A stretch of DNA of 64,000 nt from positions 1-64,000 of the forward strand of contig MAEX01000012.1 in NCBI GenBank assembly GCA_002013415.1, written 5' to 3'. Origin of the DNA: Mycobacterium sp. D16Q14 (GTDB taxonomy: Bacteria > Actinomycetota > Actinomycetes > Mycobacteriales > Mycobacteriaceae). Below the pieces are notes generated by a model that saw only the letters and a list, made by a program, of their open reading frames with translations, searched no databases and was not told the DNA's origin. The position numbers and the translations under genes were made by a program. Shown one piece after another: positions 33,013 through 41,302 of this stretch (its first letter is position 1; each line of letters starts with the position of its first letter).

Positions 33013-34155
33013 CTAGGCGCCGCGTGCGCGCTGATACCGCGTGGTATGGAAGTCGCGGTTACCGAATTCTGACTCAATTGCAGTGAGGCGCTTGAAGTAA
33101 TGCCCAATCGCCAGCTCCTCGGTCATGCCCATGCCGCCGTGCAGCTGAACAGCCTCCTGCCCCACCAGGCGGGCCGCACGCGAGATGGTTGCCTTGGCCG
33201 CCGACACCGCGCGGGTACGGCGCGGACCATCGAGATTGAGCGAGGCCAGGTAGGAGGCGGCCACCGCTTGCTCGACCTCTATGTGCATGTTCACCATGCG
33301 GTGTTGCAACGCTTGGAAATTGGAGATCGTCACGCCGAATTGCTGGCGCTGCTTGGTATATTCGACCGTGTCGGCGAGCACCTTGCGCAGCATTCCTACC
33401 GCCTCGGCCACGGTGGCAGCCGTGGCTTCGTCGAGGGCCGCATCGATCAGCGGCCAGGCCTCGTCCACCTCCGAGATACGCGCCGAATCCGGCACGCGTA
33501 GACCGGCCATGACGAGGTCGCTGGCATGGTGATCATCGATTGTCCGGTAGTGATGTGCGTCGATCCCCGTTGGCGGATCGACGGGATCGAACGGTATTGC
33601 GAATAGCGTGAGACCCGCGGTGGCGGCGTCATCACCGGAGGTCCGCGCGGTGATGATCAGATGGGTGGCGATCGGCGCGTCGCTCACCACGATCTTCTCG
33701 CCGTCCAGCACCCAGTCCTGTCCTTCGCGACGGGCAGTTGTCCGCACGGAGTGAAACGATTGCCCGGAAGTTGACTCCAGAGCGGCGAATCCAGTCACCA
33801 CATCGCCGGCCGCAACACCACCGATGAGGTCCTTGGCCAGGCCGCTGTTCGAGCGCCGGAGCAGGCCGCCGCCGAGCACCACCGTGCCGATGAAGGGCTC
33901 GACGACGAGGTGCTGTCCGAGGACCTCCGCGATGACTAGTACCTCCTCCGCGCCGCCACCCAGACCGCCACTGTCCTCAGGCAGTGGCGCGGCAAGGATC
34001 CCGAGCTCCTCGGCGAAGGACTTCCACACCTGCGGCTGCCAGCCGACGTCCGAGCGTGCCGCGCGGCGGCTGGTATCCAGGGCGTAACGGTTGGACAGGA
34101 AATCCGAGACGGAGTTCTTCAGGAGCTGTTGTTCGTCGGTGAGGCTGAAATCCAT
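33013..34155 (-). CDS. Acyl-CoA dehydrogenase (FadE), subunit 2
   Basis: 380 residues with an FAD-dependent acyl-CoA dehydrogenase fold: MDFSLTDEQQLLKNSVSDFL, a middle beta-domain with GFAALESTSGQSF, and the C-terminal helical domain with TKQRQQFGVTISNFQALQHR (FGxxIxxFQ) and QLHGGMGMTEELAIGHYFKR. It sits 21 bases after a second FadE gene. Such pairs in mycobacteria often form alpha2beta2 enzymes for steroid or branched acyl-CoA; the substrate is not shown here. Confidence 0.9.
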   Translation of the reverse strand: MDFSLTDEQQLLKNSVSDFLSNRYALDTSRRAARSDVGWQPQVWKSFAEELGILAAPLPEDSGGLGGGAEEVLVIAEVLGQHLVVEPFIGTVVLGGGLLRRSNSGLAKDLIGGVAAGDVVTGFAALESTSGQSFHSVRTTARREGQDWVLDGEKIVVSDAPIATHLIITARTSGDDAATAGLTLFAIPFDPVDPPTGIDAHHYRTIDDHHASDLVMAGLRVPDSARISEVDEAWPLIDAALDEATAATVAEAVGMLRKVLADTVEYTKQRQQFGVTISNFQALQHRMVNMHIEVEQAVAASYLASLNLDGPRRTRAVSAAKATISRAARLVGQEAVQLHGGMGMTEELAIGHYFKRLTAIESEFGNRDFHTTRYQRARGA

Positions 34156-34176
34156 GGTGATGTTCGCTCTTGTCTG

Positions 34177-35406
34177 TCAGAGGCCCAGTTGGGCCTTGGC
34201 GAGGATGTTGCGTTGAATCTCGTTGGAACCCGCATAGATTGATCCCGCGCGATCGTTGAAATAGTGCAGTGGCGCCACCGCCTGCCAGAGCTCACCGCTG
34301 TGGTACCCGTCGGCGGGCGGTGTGTACTCGACCACCGGACCGCCCGGCTTCGTGACATGGGGCTGATACACGCGGCCACGCGGGCCCGCGGCCTCCAGCG
34401 TGAGGGTGGTCAACGCCTGGGACAGTTCGGTTCCAAGAATCTTGAGCATCGAGGAGGCCGTGCCCGGATTACCGCCACCGGCGACGACCGCCAGTACCCG
34501 GTGCTCGAGGACCTCCATCACGTCGATACGTATCGCGAGATCGGCGAGCTTGGCGCTGAACACCGGATCGTCTGCCAGGGTGCCATTCTCAGCGGGTACC
34601 GACTGGGCGGCCGCGCTCAGCTGGTCGAGGCCCACCTGCAGCATGGGAGCCGCTGCCCCACCGCCGCGCTCGAACTCAAGGAGGTACTTGGCGACAGTCC
34701 ATCCCTCATCGATCTCACCGAGGACATTCGTCTTGGGGACCCGCACGTTGTCGAAGAACACGACGTTCTGCACCTTCTCGCCCGAGCTCATCACCAGGGG
34801 CTTGACCTCTATTCCAGGTGAGGTGAAATCGATCAGGATGAAGGTGATACCGAGCTGTTTCTTCGGGCCCTTGGTGGTGCGGACCAGTGCGAACATCCAA
34901 TTCGCCTCGCGGGCATGGGTTGTCCAGATCTTGGAGCCGTTGAGGATCAAGTCGTCACCGTCGGAGACCGCCGACATCTGCAATGAGGCCAGGTCAGAGC
35001 CGGACTCGGGCTCGCTGTAACCCTGACAGAAGAAGACCTCCCCCGTCAGAATGCGGGGCAGGAAGAAGTCTTTTTGCTCCGGTGTGCCGAACTTGACGAT
35101 TGCGTGCGCAACCATCCGAATGCCCATGGGCGACAACGCGGGTGCCCCGGCAAGGGTCGATTCGACCGCGAAGATGTAGTGCTGCGCGACGGTCCACGGC
35201 TGGCCACCGTGTTTCACCGGCCAGGCCGGTGCCGCCCATCCCTTCTCGTGAAGGATGGCCTGCCATTGCAGGCTTGCCTCGTGGTCGCTGTACACACTCG
35301 TTTGTAGGCGCCCGGCCGCGCGCAGATCCTCGGTGAGGTTCTTGTCCAGGAACTCCCGGACCTCCGTGCGGAATTGTTCTTCCTCTGCCGAGAAGGCCAG
35401 GTCCAT
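34177..35406 (-). CDS. Acyl-CoA dehydrogenase (FadE), subunit 1
   Basis: 409 residues: FSAEEEQFRTEVREFLDKNL, FCQGYSEPESGSDLASLQMS (FAD/substrate loop), WTTHAREANWMFALVRT, and YAGSNEIQRNILAKAQLGL at the end. The position that holds the catalytic Glu in medium-chain enzymes (YEG) is Ala here, so the base must lie elsewhere or in the partner subunit. ATG 35406 follows GGAG at the right spacing. First gene of a two-gene operon facing a TetR gene across a 38-bp palindrome. Confidence 0.9.
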   Translation of the reverse strand: MDLAFSAEEEQFRTEVREFLDKNLTEDLRAAGRLQTSVYSDHEASLQWQAILHEKGWAAPAWPVKHGGQPWTVAQHYIFAVESTLAGAPALSPMGIRMVAHAIVKFGTPEQKDFFLPRILTGEVFFCQGYSEPESGSDLASLQMSAVSDGDDLILNGSKIWTTHAREANWMFALVRTTKGPKKQLGITFILIDFTSPGIEVKPLVMSSGEKVQNVVFFDNVRVPKTNVLGEIDEGWTVAKYLLEFERGGGAAAPMLQVGLDQLSAAAQSVPAENGTLADDPVFSAKLADLAIRIDVMEVLEHRVLAVVAGGGNPGTASSMLKILGTELSQALTTLTLEAAGPRGRVYQPHVTKPGGPVVEYTPPADGYHSGELWQAVAPLHYFNDRAGSIYAGSNEIQRNILAKAQLGL

Positions 35407-35450
35407 GTGCACTCCGTTGTGTCGAGGCTGCGGTGGGGAAAGCGATGAAT

Positions 35451-35488
35451 CCCATTAATCTGGATGCAAGTGCATTCAGATTAATGGG
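35451..35488. promoter_or_regulatory. 38-bp near-perfect palindrome, TetR operator candidate
   Basis: Outer arms CCCATTAATCTG and CAGATTAATGGG pair exactly (12 bp). Inside, ATGCA-AG-TGCAT forms a second dyad. The core TGCAnnTGCA-like half-sites resemble sites of TetR lipid regulators. It lies 45 bases from each divergent start, between the fadE pair and the TetR gene, and probably controls both. Confidence 0.75.
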
Positions 35489-35532
35489 CGTTCCACTCCC
35501 AGGCAAATACCGGCTCCTGTAAGACTGAGTGG

Positions 35533-36159
35533 GTGTCATCGCCAGCCGGCCGCTCATACAGCGGTCTTCCCGCCGACGAACGCCTCGCCCGGCGCCGGCA
35601 ACAGCTGCTGGAAGTGGGGTTGGACATTCTCGGCGCCCCGGAAGGACCCGGCGACCTCACGCTGCGCACGGTCTGTCAGCGCTCAGGTCTGGCGCAGCGC
35701 TATTTCTACGAAAGCTTCGCCGATAAGGACGAATTCGCCATCGCGATCTTCGATTGGGCCGTTGAGGGGCTTACCTCCACCATCGAGGCCGAGGTGGCGG
35801 CGGCGCCGCCGCGCCAGCAGGTGAGGGCCGGTATCAGCAGCGTGGTGCGTGTCATCAATGCGGACCGGCGCATCGGGCAGCTGCTCTACAGCCCGCGGCA
35901 GGTCAATCCGGTTCTAGTGCGCAAGAGGTTCGAGGCCACGGCGATGTTTGTGTCGCTGTTCGCTCAGCATCTGCGCGACTGGTTTCGCCGTGATGATGAC
36001 GGCAGCCTTCCGGTGCTGGCTCATTTCGTCGTGGGTGGCGTTGGTCAGGCCGTCGCGGCATGGCTGAATCAGGACATCGCGGGCACCGAGGAGACCCTCA
36101 TCGATCAGTTGGTCGACATGCTGCTGGCTCACGGACCGGAACGCTCCACGCAACGCTGA
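35533..36159 (+). CDS. TetR-family regulator of the divergent fadE pair
   Basis: 208 residues. HTH at about residues 20-68 (RRQQLLEVGLDILGAPEGPG, CQRSGLAQRYFYESFADKDE). The C-terminal domain carries HFVVGGVGQAVAAWLNQD, typical of mycobacterial TetR lipid regulators. GTG 35533 has no obvious ribosome-binding sequence, so it may be leaderless or weakly translated. A 38-bp palindrome lies upstream. Confidence 0.85.
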   Translation: MSSPAGRSYSGLPADERLARRRQQLLEVGLDILGAPEGPGDLTLRTVCQRSGLAQRYFYESFADKDEFAIAIFDWAVEGLTSTIEAEVAAAPPRQQVRAGISSVVRVINADRRIGQLLYSPRQVNPVLVRKRFEATAMFVSLFAQHLRDWFRRDDDGSLPVLAHFVVGGVGQAVAAWLNQDIAGTEETLIDQLVDMLLAHGPERSTQR

Positions 36160-36355
36160 GTGTCGGTTCGACCGACGTCGATCCGTGTTTTGCCTCGGGT
36201 GATGTCGAGTACCAGCGAGGTGCCCATCAGCCGACCTATGAGGGCGCCAACAAGAACAACGCCGGCCAGCGCACGCCCGCGACCCGCGCGAAACACCTGA
36301 CCGACACGCGGAAAAGCTCTTGAGAACACCACGCCGGGCAGCCAAGGATATGGGT

Positions 36356-37162
36356 GTGAATTATGGTGAGGTGCTTGAGAAGTTGGTCGCGTGGGCGACT
36401 GAGGTGGATGCCGTCCGGGCAATCATTGTCACCGGGTCCGCGGCCGACGGGGACGTTCACCCGCTGTCGGACCGGGACATCGAGCTCTACGCATCCGACC
36501 CCGATGGCCTGGCGGACGAGGATTCGTGGTGGGCATCGCTGGGCGAAGTTCTTGTGGTCGAGCGCCTGGAGGACGAGGACTCCGGGTATCAGACCCGGCT
36601 GGTCTACTACGCCGGTGGCAAGCTCGACTTCACCCTGATTCCTGCCGAAGATCTCACCGATATGGAGCACGATCGGCCCTTCCACGTGTTGGTCGATAAG
36701 GATGGTCAAGCACCTGACCCGAACGCGGTGGGCACCCCGGAGGGCGAGCTGCCCGACGGGGAGGAGTTTGAGGAGAGTGTGCACTGGGGCTACGCCGCGG
36801 CGCTGATGTGCGCGAAAGCCGTGGTACGCGAGGAGCTCTGGTCGGCGAAACTACGCGACCAGGATCTCAAAGATGAGCTGCTGCGCATCATTGAGTGGGA
36901 CCACCGCGTTCGGCATGGCACCGCGCATGACACTCGGCGCCTGGGGACCCGCATGAACAGCTGGATGGATGCTGATGTGCGCGACGAAGTCGAGGGCTGT
37001 TGGGCGCATTTCGATGCTGACGACACCGTCAACGCGCTGCGGCGGACGGTGGACCTGTTCGCGCGGCTGTCGGCGCGTACCGGCGCCGCCCTCGGTTTCG
37101 AACCGTTCCGCCACGAGCGGCTGCGGCGCGAGATCGAGCAGATCCTGGCGCTGCGCACCTAG
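36356..37162 (+). CDS. Nucleotidyltransferase, aminoglycoside 6-adenylyltransferase-like
   Basis: 268 residues. The N-terminal GSAADGDVHPLSDRDIELYA is the nucleotidyltransferase motif (GS...SDxDxxL) with two metal-binding Asp residues. The rest matches ANT(6)/AadK-like proteins, including the helical DELLRIIEWDHRVRHG. It could adenylylate streptomycin-like aminoglycosides or have another substrate. AAGGA precedes GTG 36356; ATG 36350 is an alternative. No mobile element surrounds it, so it looks like an intrinsic gene. Confidence 0.75.
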   Translation: MNYGEVLEKLVAWATEVDAVRAIIVTGSAADGDVHPLSDRDIELYASDPDGLADEDSWWASLGEVLVVERLEDEDSGYQTRLVYYAGGKLDFTLIPAEDLTDMEHDRPFHVLVDKDGQAPDPNAVGTPEGELPDGEEFEESVHWGYAAALMCAKAVVREELWSAKLRDQDLKDELLRIIEWDHRVRHGTAHDTRRLGTRMNSWMDADVRDEVEGCWAHFDADDTVNALRRTVDLFARLSARTGAALGFEPFRHERLRREIEQILALRT

Positions 37163-37169
37163 GGGGTTG

Positions 37170-37781
37170 TTAGCACCAGCACCCGCCGAGCACGGTATTG
37201 GCATCGGTTTCGATGGGTTGCTGTCCGATGAGGGCGCCCGTGCGTGGATCGAAATCCACGAGTGTGCTGAGGGGGTCATGGCGCAACCACACTGTCAGCG
37301 TCAAAGGTCTTTGTGCGCGCGCTGTTTCGTACGATACGAACTCGACATCACCGGGCTTTCCGAGTGCCAGCGCATCGGTCACCGCCTGCCGGATACGTTG
37401 TGCAGAAATCTCTTCCACCCGAAATGGCGCTCGCGCCCGCGCATACCCTGCCTGCCGGCCGAAGTTCCGGAATTCTCCGCGTCGCTGATCGAGCTGATCG
37501 AGCTGTTGAGTGTCCCCGACTTGAGCCTCTATTGACATGTGTGCGGGATAGATCATCACGCGGAACAATCCTCGCCCGGACAGCTCGCGCTGCGTCGCAG
37601 ACAACTCCCCGTCCAGCCGTGGCGCGCCGTACAGCGGATCCTGCTCATCGATCATCGCCCCCACCAGCGGCAACCGGCCCCAGTCAATCGATGCGACGGC
37701 CGCCAGCACAAGGAGTGCGACGCCGGCGATCAGCACGCGTCGCCGGAAAGCACCCGGCCGTCTTTCGCTCATGCCTGCCAT
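37170..37781 (-). CDS. Membrane-anchored hypothetical protein
   Basis: 203 residues: basic N-terminus, one membrane helix (VLIAGVALLVLAAVASIDWG), then an extracytoplasmic domain. The domain ends with a beta-rich LTLTVWLRHDPLSTLVDFDP and a GGCWC tail; the CxC could bind a metal or form a disulfide. The family is unknown. Starts at 37781 and 37772 are both possible. It converges with the nucleotidyltransferase gene and is divergent from the S4 gene. Confidence 0.65.
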   Translation of the reverse strand: MAGMSERRPGAFRRRVLIAGVALLVLAAVASIDWGRLPLVGAMIDEQDPLYGAPRLDGELSATQRELSGRGLFRVMIYPAHMSIEAQVGDTQQLDQLDQRRGEFRNFGRQAGYARARAPFRVEEISAQRIRQAVTDALALGKPGDVEFVSYETARAQRPLTLTVWLRHDPLSTLVDFDPRTGALIGQQPIETDANTVLGGCWC

Positions 37782-37863
37782 TGTTCACCGAAACACCCGC
37801 CTCCCCCGCGATGACGGGTGAGGCGCGCGAGGCTCGGCGCTTGGGCCCTGCATGATGGACGTC

Positions 37864-38229
37864 ATGGAGACGTCCCGCATCGATCGGTGGCTGTGGGCGG
37901 TCCGACTGACGAAGACCCGGCCGGACGCCGCGGCGGCATGTCGCGGTGGACATGTGCGCATCAACGATCGACCGGTGAAGCCGTCGACGGCGGTAGCCCC
38001 CGGTGACGAAGTACGCGTATTGGTGGGCGACACGACCCGAATCGTCAAGGTGGTGAGGGTGATCCAGAAGCGGGTTGGTGCCCCCGACGCCGTGACCTGC
38101 TACCTCGACCGAACACCTGCCCGGCCTGAGGTTCCACAGGTTCAGGTGGCGGCGCGTGACCGCGGTACGGGCCGGCCGACTAAACGGGACCGGCGGATGC
38201 TGGATAAGTGGCGTACAGGCCGGGAATAA
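37864..38229 (+). CDS. S4-domain RNA-binding protein (HslR/Hsp15 family)
   Basis: 121 residues from ATG 37864. RIDRWLWAVRLTKTRPDAAA followed by CRGGHVRINDRPVKPSTAV is the S4 alpha-L fold, and the basic C-terminal tail (RPTKRDRRMLDKW) is typical of Hsp15. In E. coli, Hsp15 binds free 50S subunits with stalled nascent chains after heat shock. Starts at 37852 or 37855 are possible. Convergent with the diflavin reductase gene. Confidence 0.9.
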   Translation: METSRIDRWLWAVRLTKTRPDAAAACRGGHVRINDRPVKPSTAVAPGDEVRVLVGDTTRIVKVVRVIQKRVGAPDAVTCYLDRTPARPEVPQVQVAARDRGTGRPTKRDRRMLDKWRTGRE

Positions 38230-38233
38230 GCCG

Positions 38234-39850
38234 TCAGTAGACGTCGCGCACGTACCGATGGCTCTTGATGAGGTCATTGACGTACGCGTGCGCCGCTGCG
38301 GTGTCCATTCCACCGCAGCGGACGACGATCTCGTGCAACGCCGCGTCGACGTCCTTGGCCATGTTCTCGGCATCGCCGCACACATACAGGTACGCACCGT
38401 CCTGCAGCCAGGCGAACAGCTCCGCCTCGCTCTCCAGCATGCGTTGCTGGACATACTGTTTCGGTTCACCGTCGGCGCCGTCTCGCGAAAAGGCGAGGTC
38501 GAGTCGGGTCAATACGCCTGAATCCACGAAACCCTGAAGCTCCTCGCCGTAGAGGAAACTGGTGGCACGGCGCCGGTCTCCGAAGAACAGCCACGAACGC
38601 CCGTGCGCGCCTGCGGCCTGGCGCTCCTGGAGGAAGCCGCGGAACGGCGCGATCCCGGTTCCCGGCCCGATCATGATGATCGGCACGTCGGCCGCCGGCA
38701 GCCGGAAGGTGTGATTAGGTCGCAGATGCACCCGCATCGTCTGCCCGCGGTCGGCCAGAAATGTCGATGCCACACCGCCATAGGTGCGATCGGCATCGGC
38801 GTATCGAATGGTCGCCACGGTCAGGTGCACGGTGTCGGGGTGCAGGGCAGGGCTCGATGCGATGGAGTAGTCACGGAACTGAAGCGGGCGCAGATTGTCG
38901 ACCAGCTCGTCAACGGTCAACTTCCCCAACCTGATCAGATCCAGAACATCTTTTCCGTACAGCCAGGAACCCGGCGCCGGAATGACGTCGCCACCGAGCG
39001 CGGCGACCGCGTCCATGTTGTCCGTTCGGGTGGCGACCAAGGCCCGAAGGGTCCGTGAGGGTGTGCGGATTTCGAGATGGTCGGACAGTAGTTCGGCGAG
39101 CGGCTCATCGTGGCCGGCCACCCGATGATCGGCACCAACACCCAGCTCGGCAAGGATCGCCTCGACGAGCGCGGGATCGTTGGCGGCGTGCACCGCAATC
39201 GAATCGCCTGCCTCATAAGAAATTCCAGAGCCGGTGAGGTCCACTTCGTAGTGGCGTACCTCTTTATCGGATTCCCTGCTGGTGAGCAGCCGGTTGACAA
39301 GCAGTCGCGCCTCGACGGGCTCGTTGCGGTCGCGCTTGGGTGGCGCGGGCGCCTCCGTCACCACGGCCGTTGCGGTGGTACTGATGTGGCCCGCCGCCAG
39401 ACGCTTGACCAGATCGGTGGTCCACTCCTTCGACTGCTGGAGATAGGGCCCGTCGATGTCGACCCGTTCGGTCAACCGGGCGGCGCCCAGGGCCTCCAGA
39501 CGTTGGTCGAGGAGCAGACCCGCATTGCAGAAGAATTCGTAGCTGCTGTCGCCGAGTGCGAGCACCGAGAAATTCAGATGTTCCAGCCGATCGGCGGCCC
39601 CGGCGCTGAGCGCCTCCCAGAACAGCAGCGCGTTATCGGGAAATTCACCGTCGCCGAATGTCGACACCACGACAACGAAATGCGATGCCGATTGCAGATC
39701 CGCGACATCAACCTGGTTGAGTTCGATCGCCTCGGACTTGATGCCGGTGGCCTCTTCCAGGGCCTCGGAGAACGACATGGCAGCGTCCTCGGCATTGCCC
39801 ATATCGGTGCCGTAGCCGACGATCAACGAGAAGTCCGGCTGGGCGGTCAC
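38234..39850 (-). CDS. CysJ-like diflavin reductase, paralogue A
   Basis: 538 residues. A flavodoxin-type FMN domain (residues 8-150, VVVVSTFGDGEFPDNALLFW, LALGDSSYEFF) is followed by a FAD domain (FRDYSIASSPALHPD, GGVASTFLADRG) and a NADPH domain (MIGPGTGIAPFRGFLQERQA, YLYVCGDAENMAKDVDAALH), ending YVRDVY. Electrons pass NADPH-FAD-FMN to an acceptor. No CysI-type sulfite reductase lies nearby, so sulfite reduction is not supported. GTG 39850 has GAGGGAG 4 bases upstream. An IdeR-like site lies 40 bases upstream. It is a paralogue of the gene at 48517. Confidence 0.88.
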   Translation of the reverse strand: MTAQPDFSLIVGYGTDMGNAEDAAMSFSEALEEATGIKSEAIELNQVDVADLQSASHFVVVVSTFGDGEFPDNALLFWEALSAGAADRLEHLNFSVLALGDSSYEFFCNAGLLLDQRLEALGAARLTERVDIDGPYLQQSKEWTTDLVKRLAAGHISTTATAVVTEAPAPPKRDRNEPVEARLLVNRLLTSRESDKEVRHYEVDLTGSGISYEAGDSIAVHAANDPALVEAILAELGVGADHRVAGHDEPLAELLSDHLEIRTPSRTLRALVATRTDNMDAVAALGGDVIPAPGSWLYGKDVLDLIRLGKLTVDELVDNLRPLQFRDYSIASSPALHPDTVHLTVATIRYADADRTYGGVASTFLADRGQTMRVHLRPNHTFRLPAADVPIIMIGPGTGIAPFRGFLQERQAAGAHGRSWLFFGDRRRATSFLYGEELQGFVDSGVLTRLDLAFSRDGADGEPKQYVQQRMLESEAELFAWLQDGAYLYVCGDAENMAKDVDAALHEIVVRCGGMDTAAAHAYVNDLIKSHRYVRDVY

Positions 39851-39889
39851 TGCACTCCCTCGCTCACGCGCGCGGGGCTGGTCCCAGCG

Positions 39890-39908
39890 CTGGGTAAGGG
39901 CGACCTTA
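39890..39908. promoter_or_regulatory. IdeR-like iron box upstream of diflavin reductase A
   Basis: CTGGGTAAGGGCGACCTTA matches the IdeR consensus TTAGGTTAGGCTAACCTAA at 12 of 19 positions and contains the dyad GTAAGG-N4-CCTTAC. It lies 40 bases before the reductase start and 75 before the divergent membrane protein gene. Confidence 0.45.
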
Positions 39909-39983
39909 CTTTGACGAGAGGCCCTGTGGGGATCTCCCCCCTCTTTTCCCTGCGTGGACGCGCTAACCCGCTAGCATCCGATC

Positions 39984-40760
39984 GTGGCCTGGCTCAATTC
40001 CTGGTGGCACTACGACGTGGTGGACGGTTACAAAGGTCCCCTGCTGCTCGGCTTCGTCGCGTTCGTGGTGACCTTCGTCGTGACACGCACGATCACCCGG
40101 CTTATCCGCGATGGGAGGGGGCCCTTTCACAACATTTCCGGCGGCGGTGTGCACATCCATCATTCGGTGCCGGGTGTGGTGTTGCTGATCATCGGTGGTT
40201 TCACGGCGCTCGGGTCGCCGCCGCTGTCGGTGTGGACGTACGCGGCGGGCCTGTTGGTGGGGGTCGGCGCATCGTTGGTGCTCGACGAGTTCGCGATGAT
40301 CTTCCACCTGGAGGATGTCTATTGGTCCAACGAGGGACAGTTATCGGTCGACATGGTCACGCTCGCCACCGCGTGTATTGGTCTGGCCGCGGTCGGTGTG
40401 TCACCGCTGAATGTGGACGGCCTGACCGGCGTGATCGCGATCGCTCGCGGGGTCGCGGTGCTGCTGCTGCTGATCCACCTTGCACTGGTGGCGATTACCG
40501 CGCTCAAGGGCAAGTACCCCACCGCGATGATCGGGATCTTCATCGCTCCCGTCGCCTGGTGGTCCACGGCGCGTATCGCCCGCCCGACATCCCCATGGGC
40601 GCGGTGGCGCTATTCGGAGGAGAAGCTCACGCGAGCGCGCCAGCGTGCCTTGGTATTTGACCGTCGGTGGGGTCCCGTGCGTCAGCGATGGCTCGACGCG
40701 ATTGGTGGCACACCAACCCCCGAGCTGCCTCACGCACCTACAGAGTCGCGGACTCGCTGA
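39984..40760 (+). CDS. Integral membrane protein
   Basis: 258 residues with about six hydrophobic helices in the first 200 and a basic cytoplasmic tail (ARWRYSEEKLTRARQRALVF). A His-rich stretch HNISGGGVHIHHSVPG lies between helices 1 and 2, and a charged DEFAMIFHLEDVYW between helices 3 and 4. These could bind a metal. I do not recognise a transporter family. It is divergent from diflavin reductase A and shares its upstream region. Confidence 0.72.
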   Translation: MAWLNSWWHYDVVDGYKGPLLLGFVAFVVTFVVTRTITRLIRDGRGPFHNISGGGVHIHHSVPGVVLLIIGGFTALGSPPLSVWTYAAGLLVGVGASLVLDEFAMIFHLEDVYWSNEGQLSVDMVTLATACIGLAAVGVSPLNVDGLTGVIAIARGVAVLLLLIHLALVAITALKGKYPTAMIGIFIAPVAWWSTARIARPTSPWARWRYSEEKLTRARQRALVFDRRWGPVRQRWLDAIGGTPTPELPHAPTESRTR

Positions 40761-41293
40761 GCGATCTCGGCGAGCGTTGATTCCTCATGAACCGGCGCCC
40801 CCCACTGCGGGGCGATTGTCAGCGGAACCCAGCTGGTGCAGCCGCCGTGTTCTTCTGTGCGAAGAATTCGCACCGGCGCGACCATTGGGTACGCCCGCAC
40901 CACCAACGCCGTGAGGCGGTGCTTGGGCCGAAAATCCAAGCGGTCCGCGCGAATCGATTCGATTGTCCAGATATGCAGTGCGGCAAGCTCTTCAAGCGCC
41001 TCTGGCCGGTTGACCTCGACGGCGGCGACGACCTCGGCCCCGGCTCGCACCACGACGTGCGTTTCGGTGCTGTCGGCGGCCGCGCGTGCCAGCAGGTCCT
41101 GATGTTCTGGCCGCACCCGCTCGGCATGGCCGTGCACCGCCGTCGGGAAGAGCAGGAACCGAGAATCAGCGAGAGTGAACCGCTTCTCGTGGATTCCACC
41201 CTTGCGCAGCAGAATCGTCTGTCGGCCATCGAGCATGCCGTGAATCGCGGCGCTCCACTCCTTCAGGGCGAGCCAGCCTGGAATCTCGGTCAC
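40730..41293 (-). CDS. DUF1802 family protein
   Basis: 187 residues: LALKEWSAAIHGMLDGRQTI, LLRKGGIHEKRF and FLLFPTAVHGHAERVRPEH match DUF1802, a family of unknown function in bacteria and cyanobacteria. It is soluble. The start is GTG at 41293. The 3' end overlaps the convergent membrane gene by about 30 bases. It lies 9 bases after the universal stress gene on the same strand, so it is probably cotranscribed and could share its control. Confidence 0.8.
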   Translation of the reverse strand: MTEIPGWLALKEWSAAIHGMLDGRQTILLRKGGIHEKRFTLADSRFLLFPTAVHGHAERVRPEHQDLLARAAADSTETHVVVRAGAEVVAAVEVNRPEALEELAALHIWTIESIRADRLDFRPKHRLTALVVRAYPMVAPVRILRTEEHGGCTSWVPLTIAPQWGAPVHEESTLAEIAQRVRDSVGA

Positions 41294-41302
41294 ATCGCGA
41301 GA

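Noticed and set aside
36129..36422. Minus-strand frame with a hydrophobic stretch (RALAGVVLVGALIGRLMG) between the TetR and nucleotidyltransferase genes
   Set aside because: It overlaps the ends of both neighbours, has no good ribosome-binding sequence and matches no family I know. It might be a relic, but the evidence is too thin.
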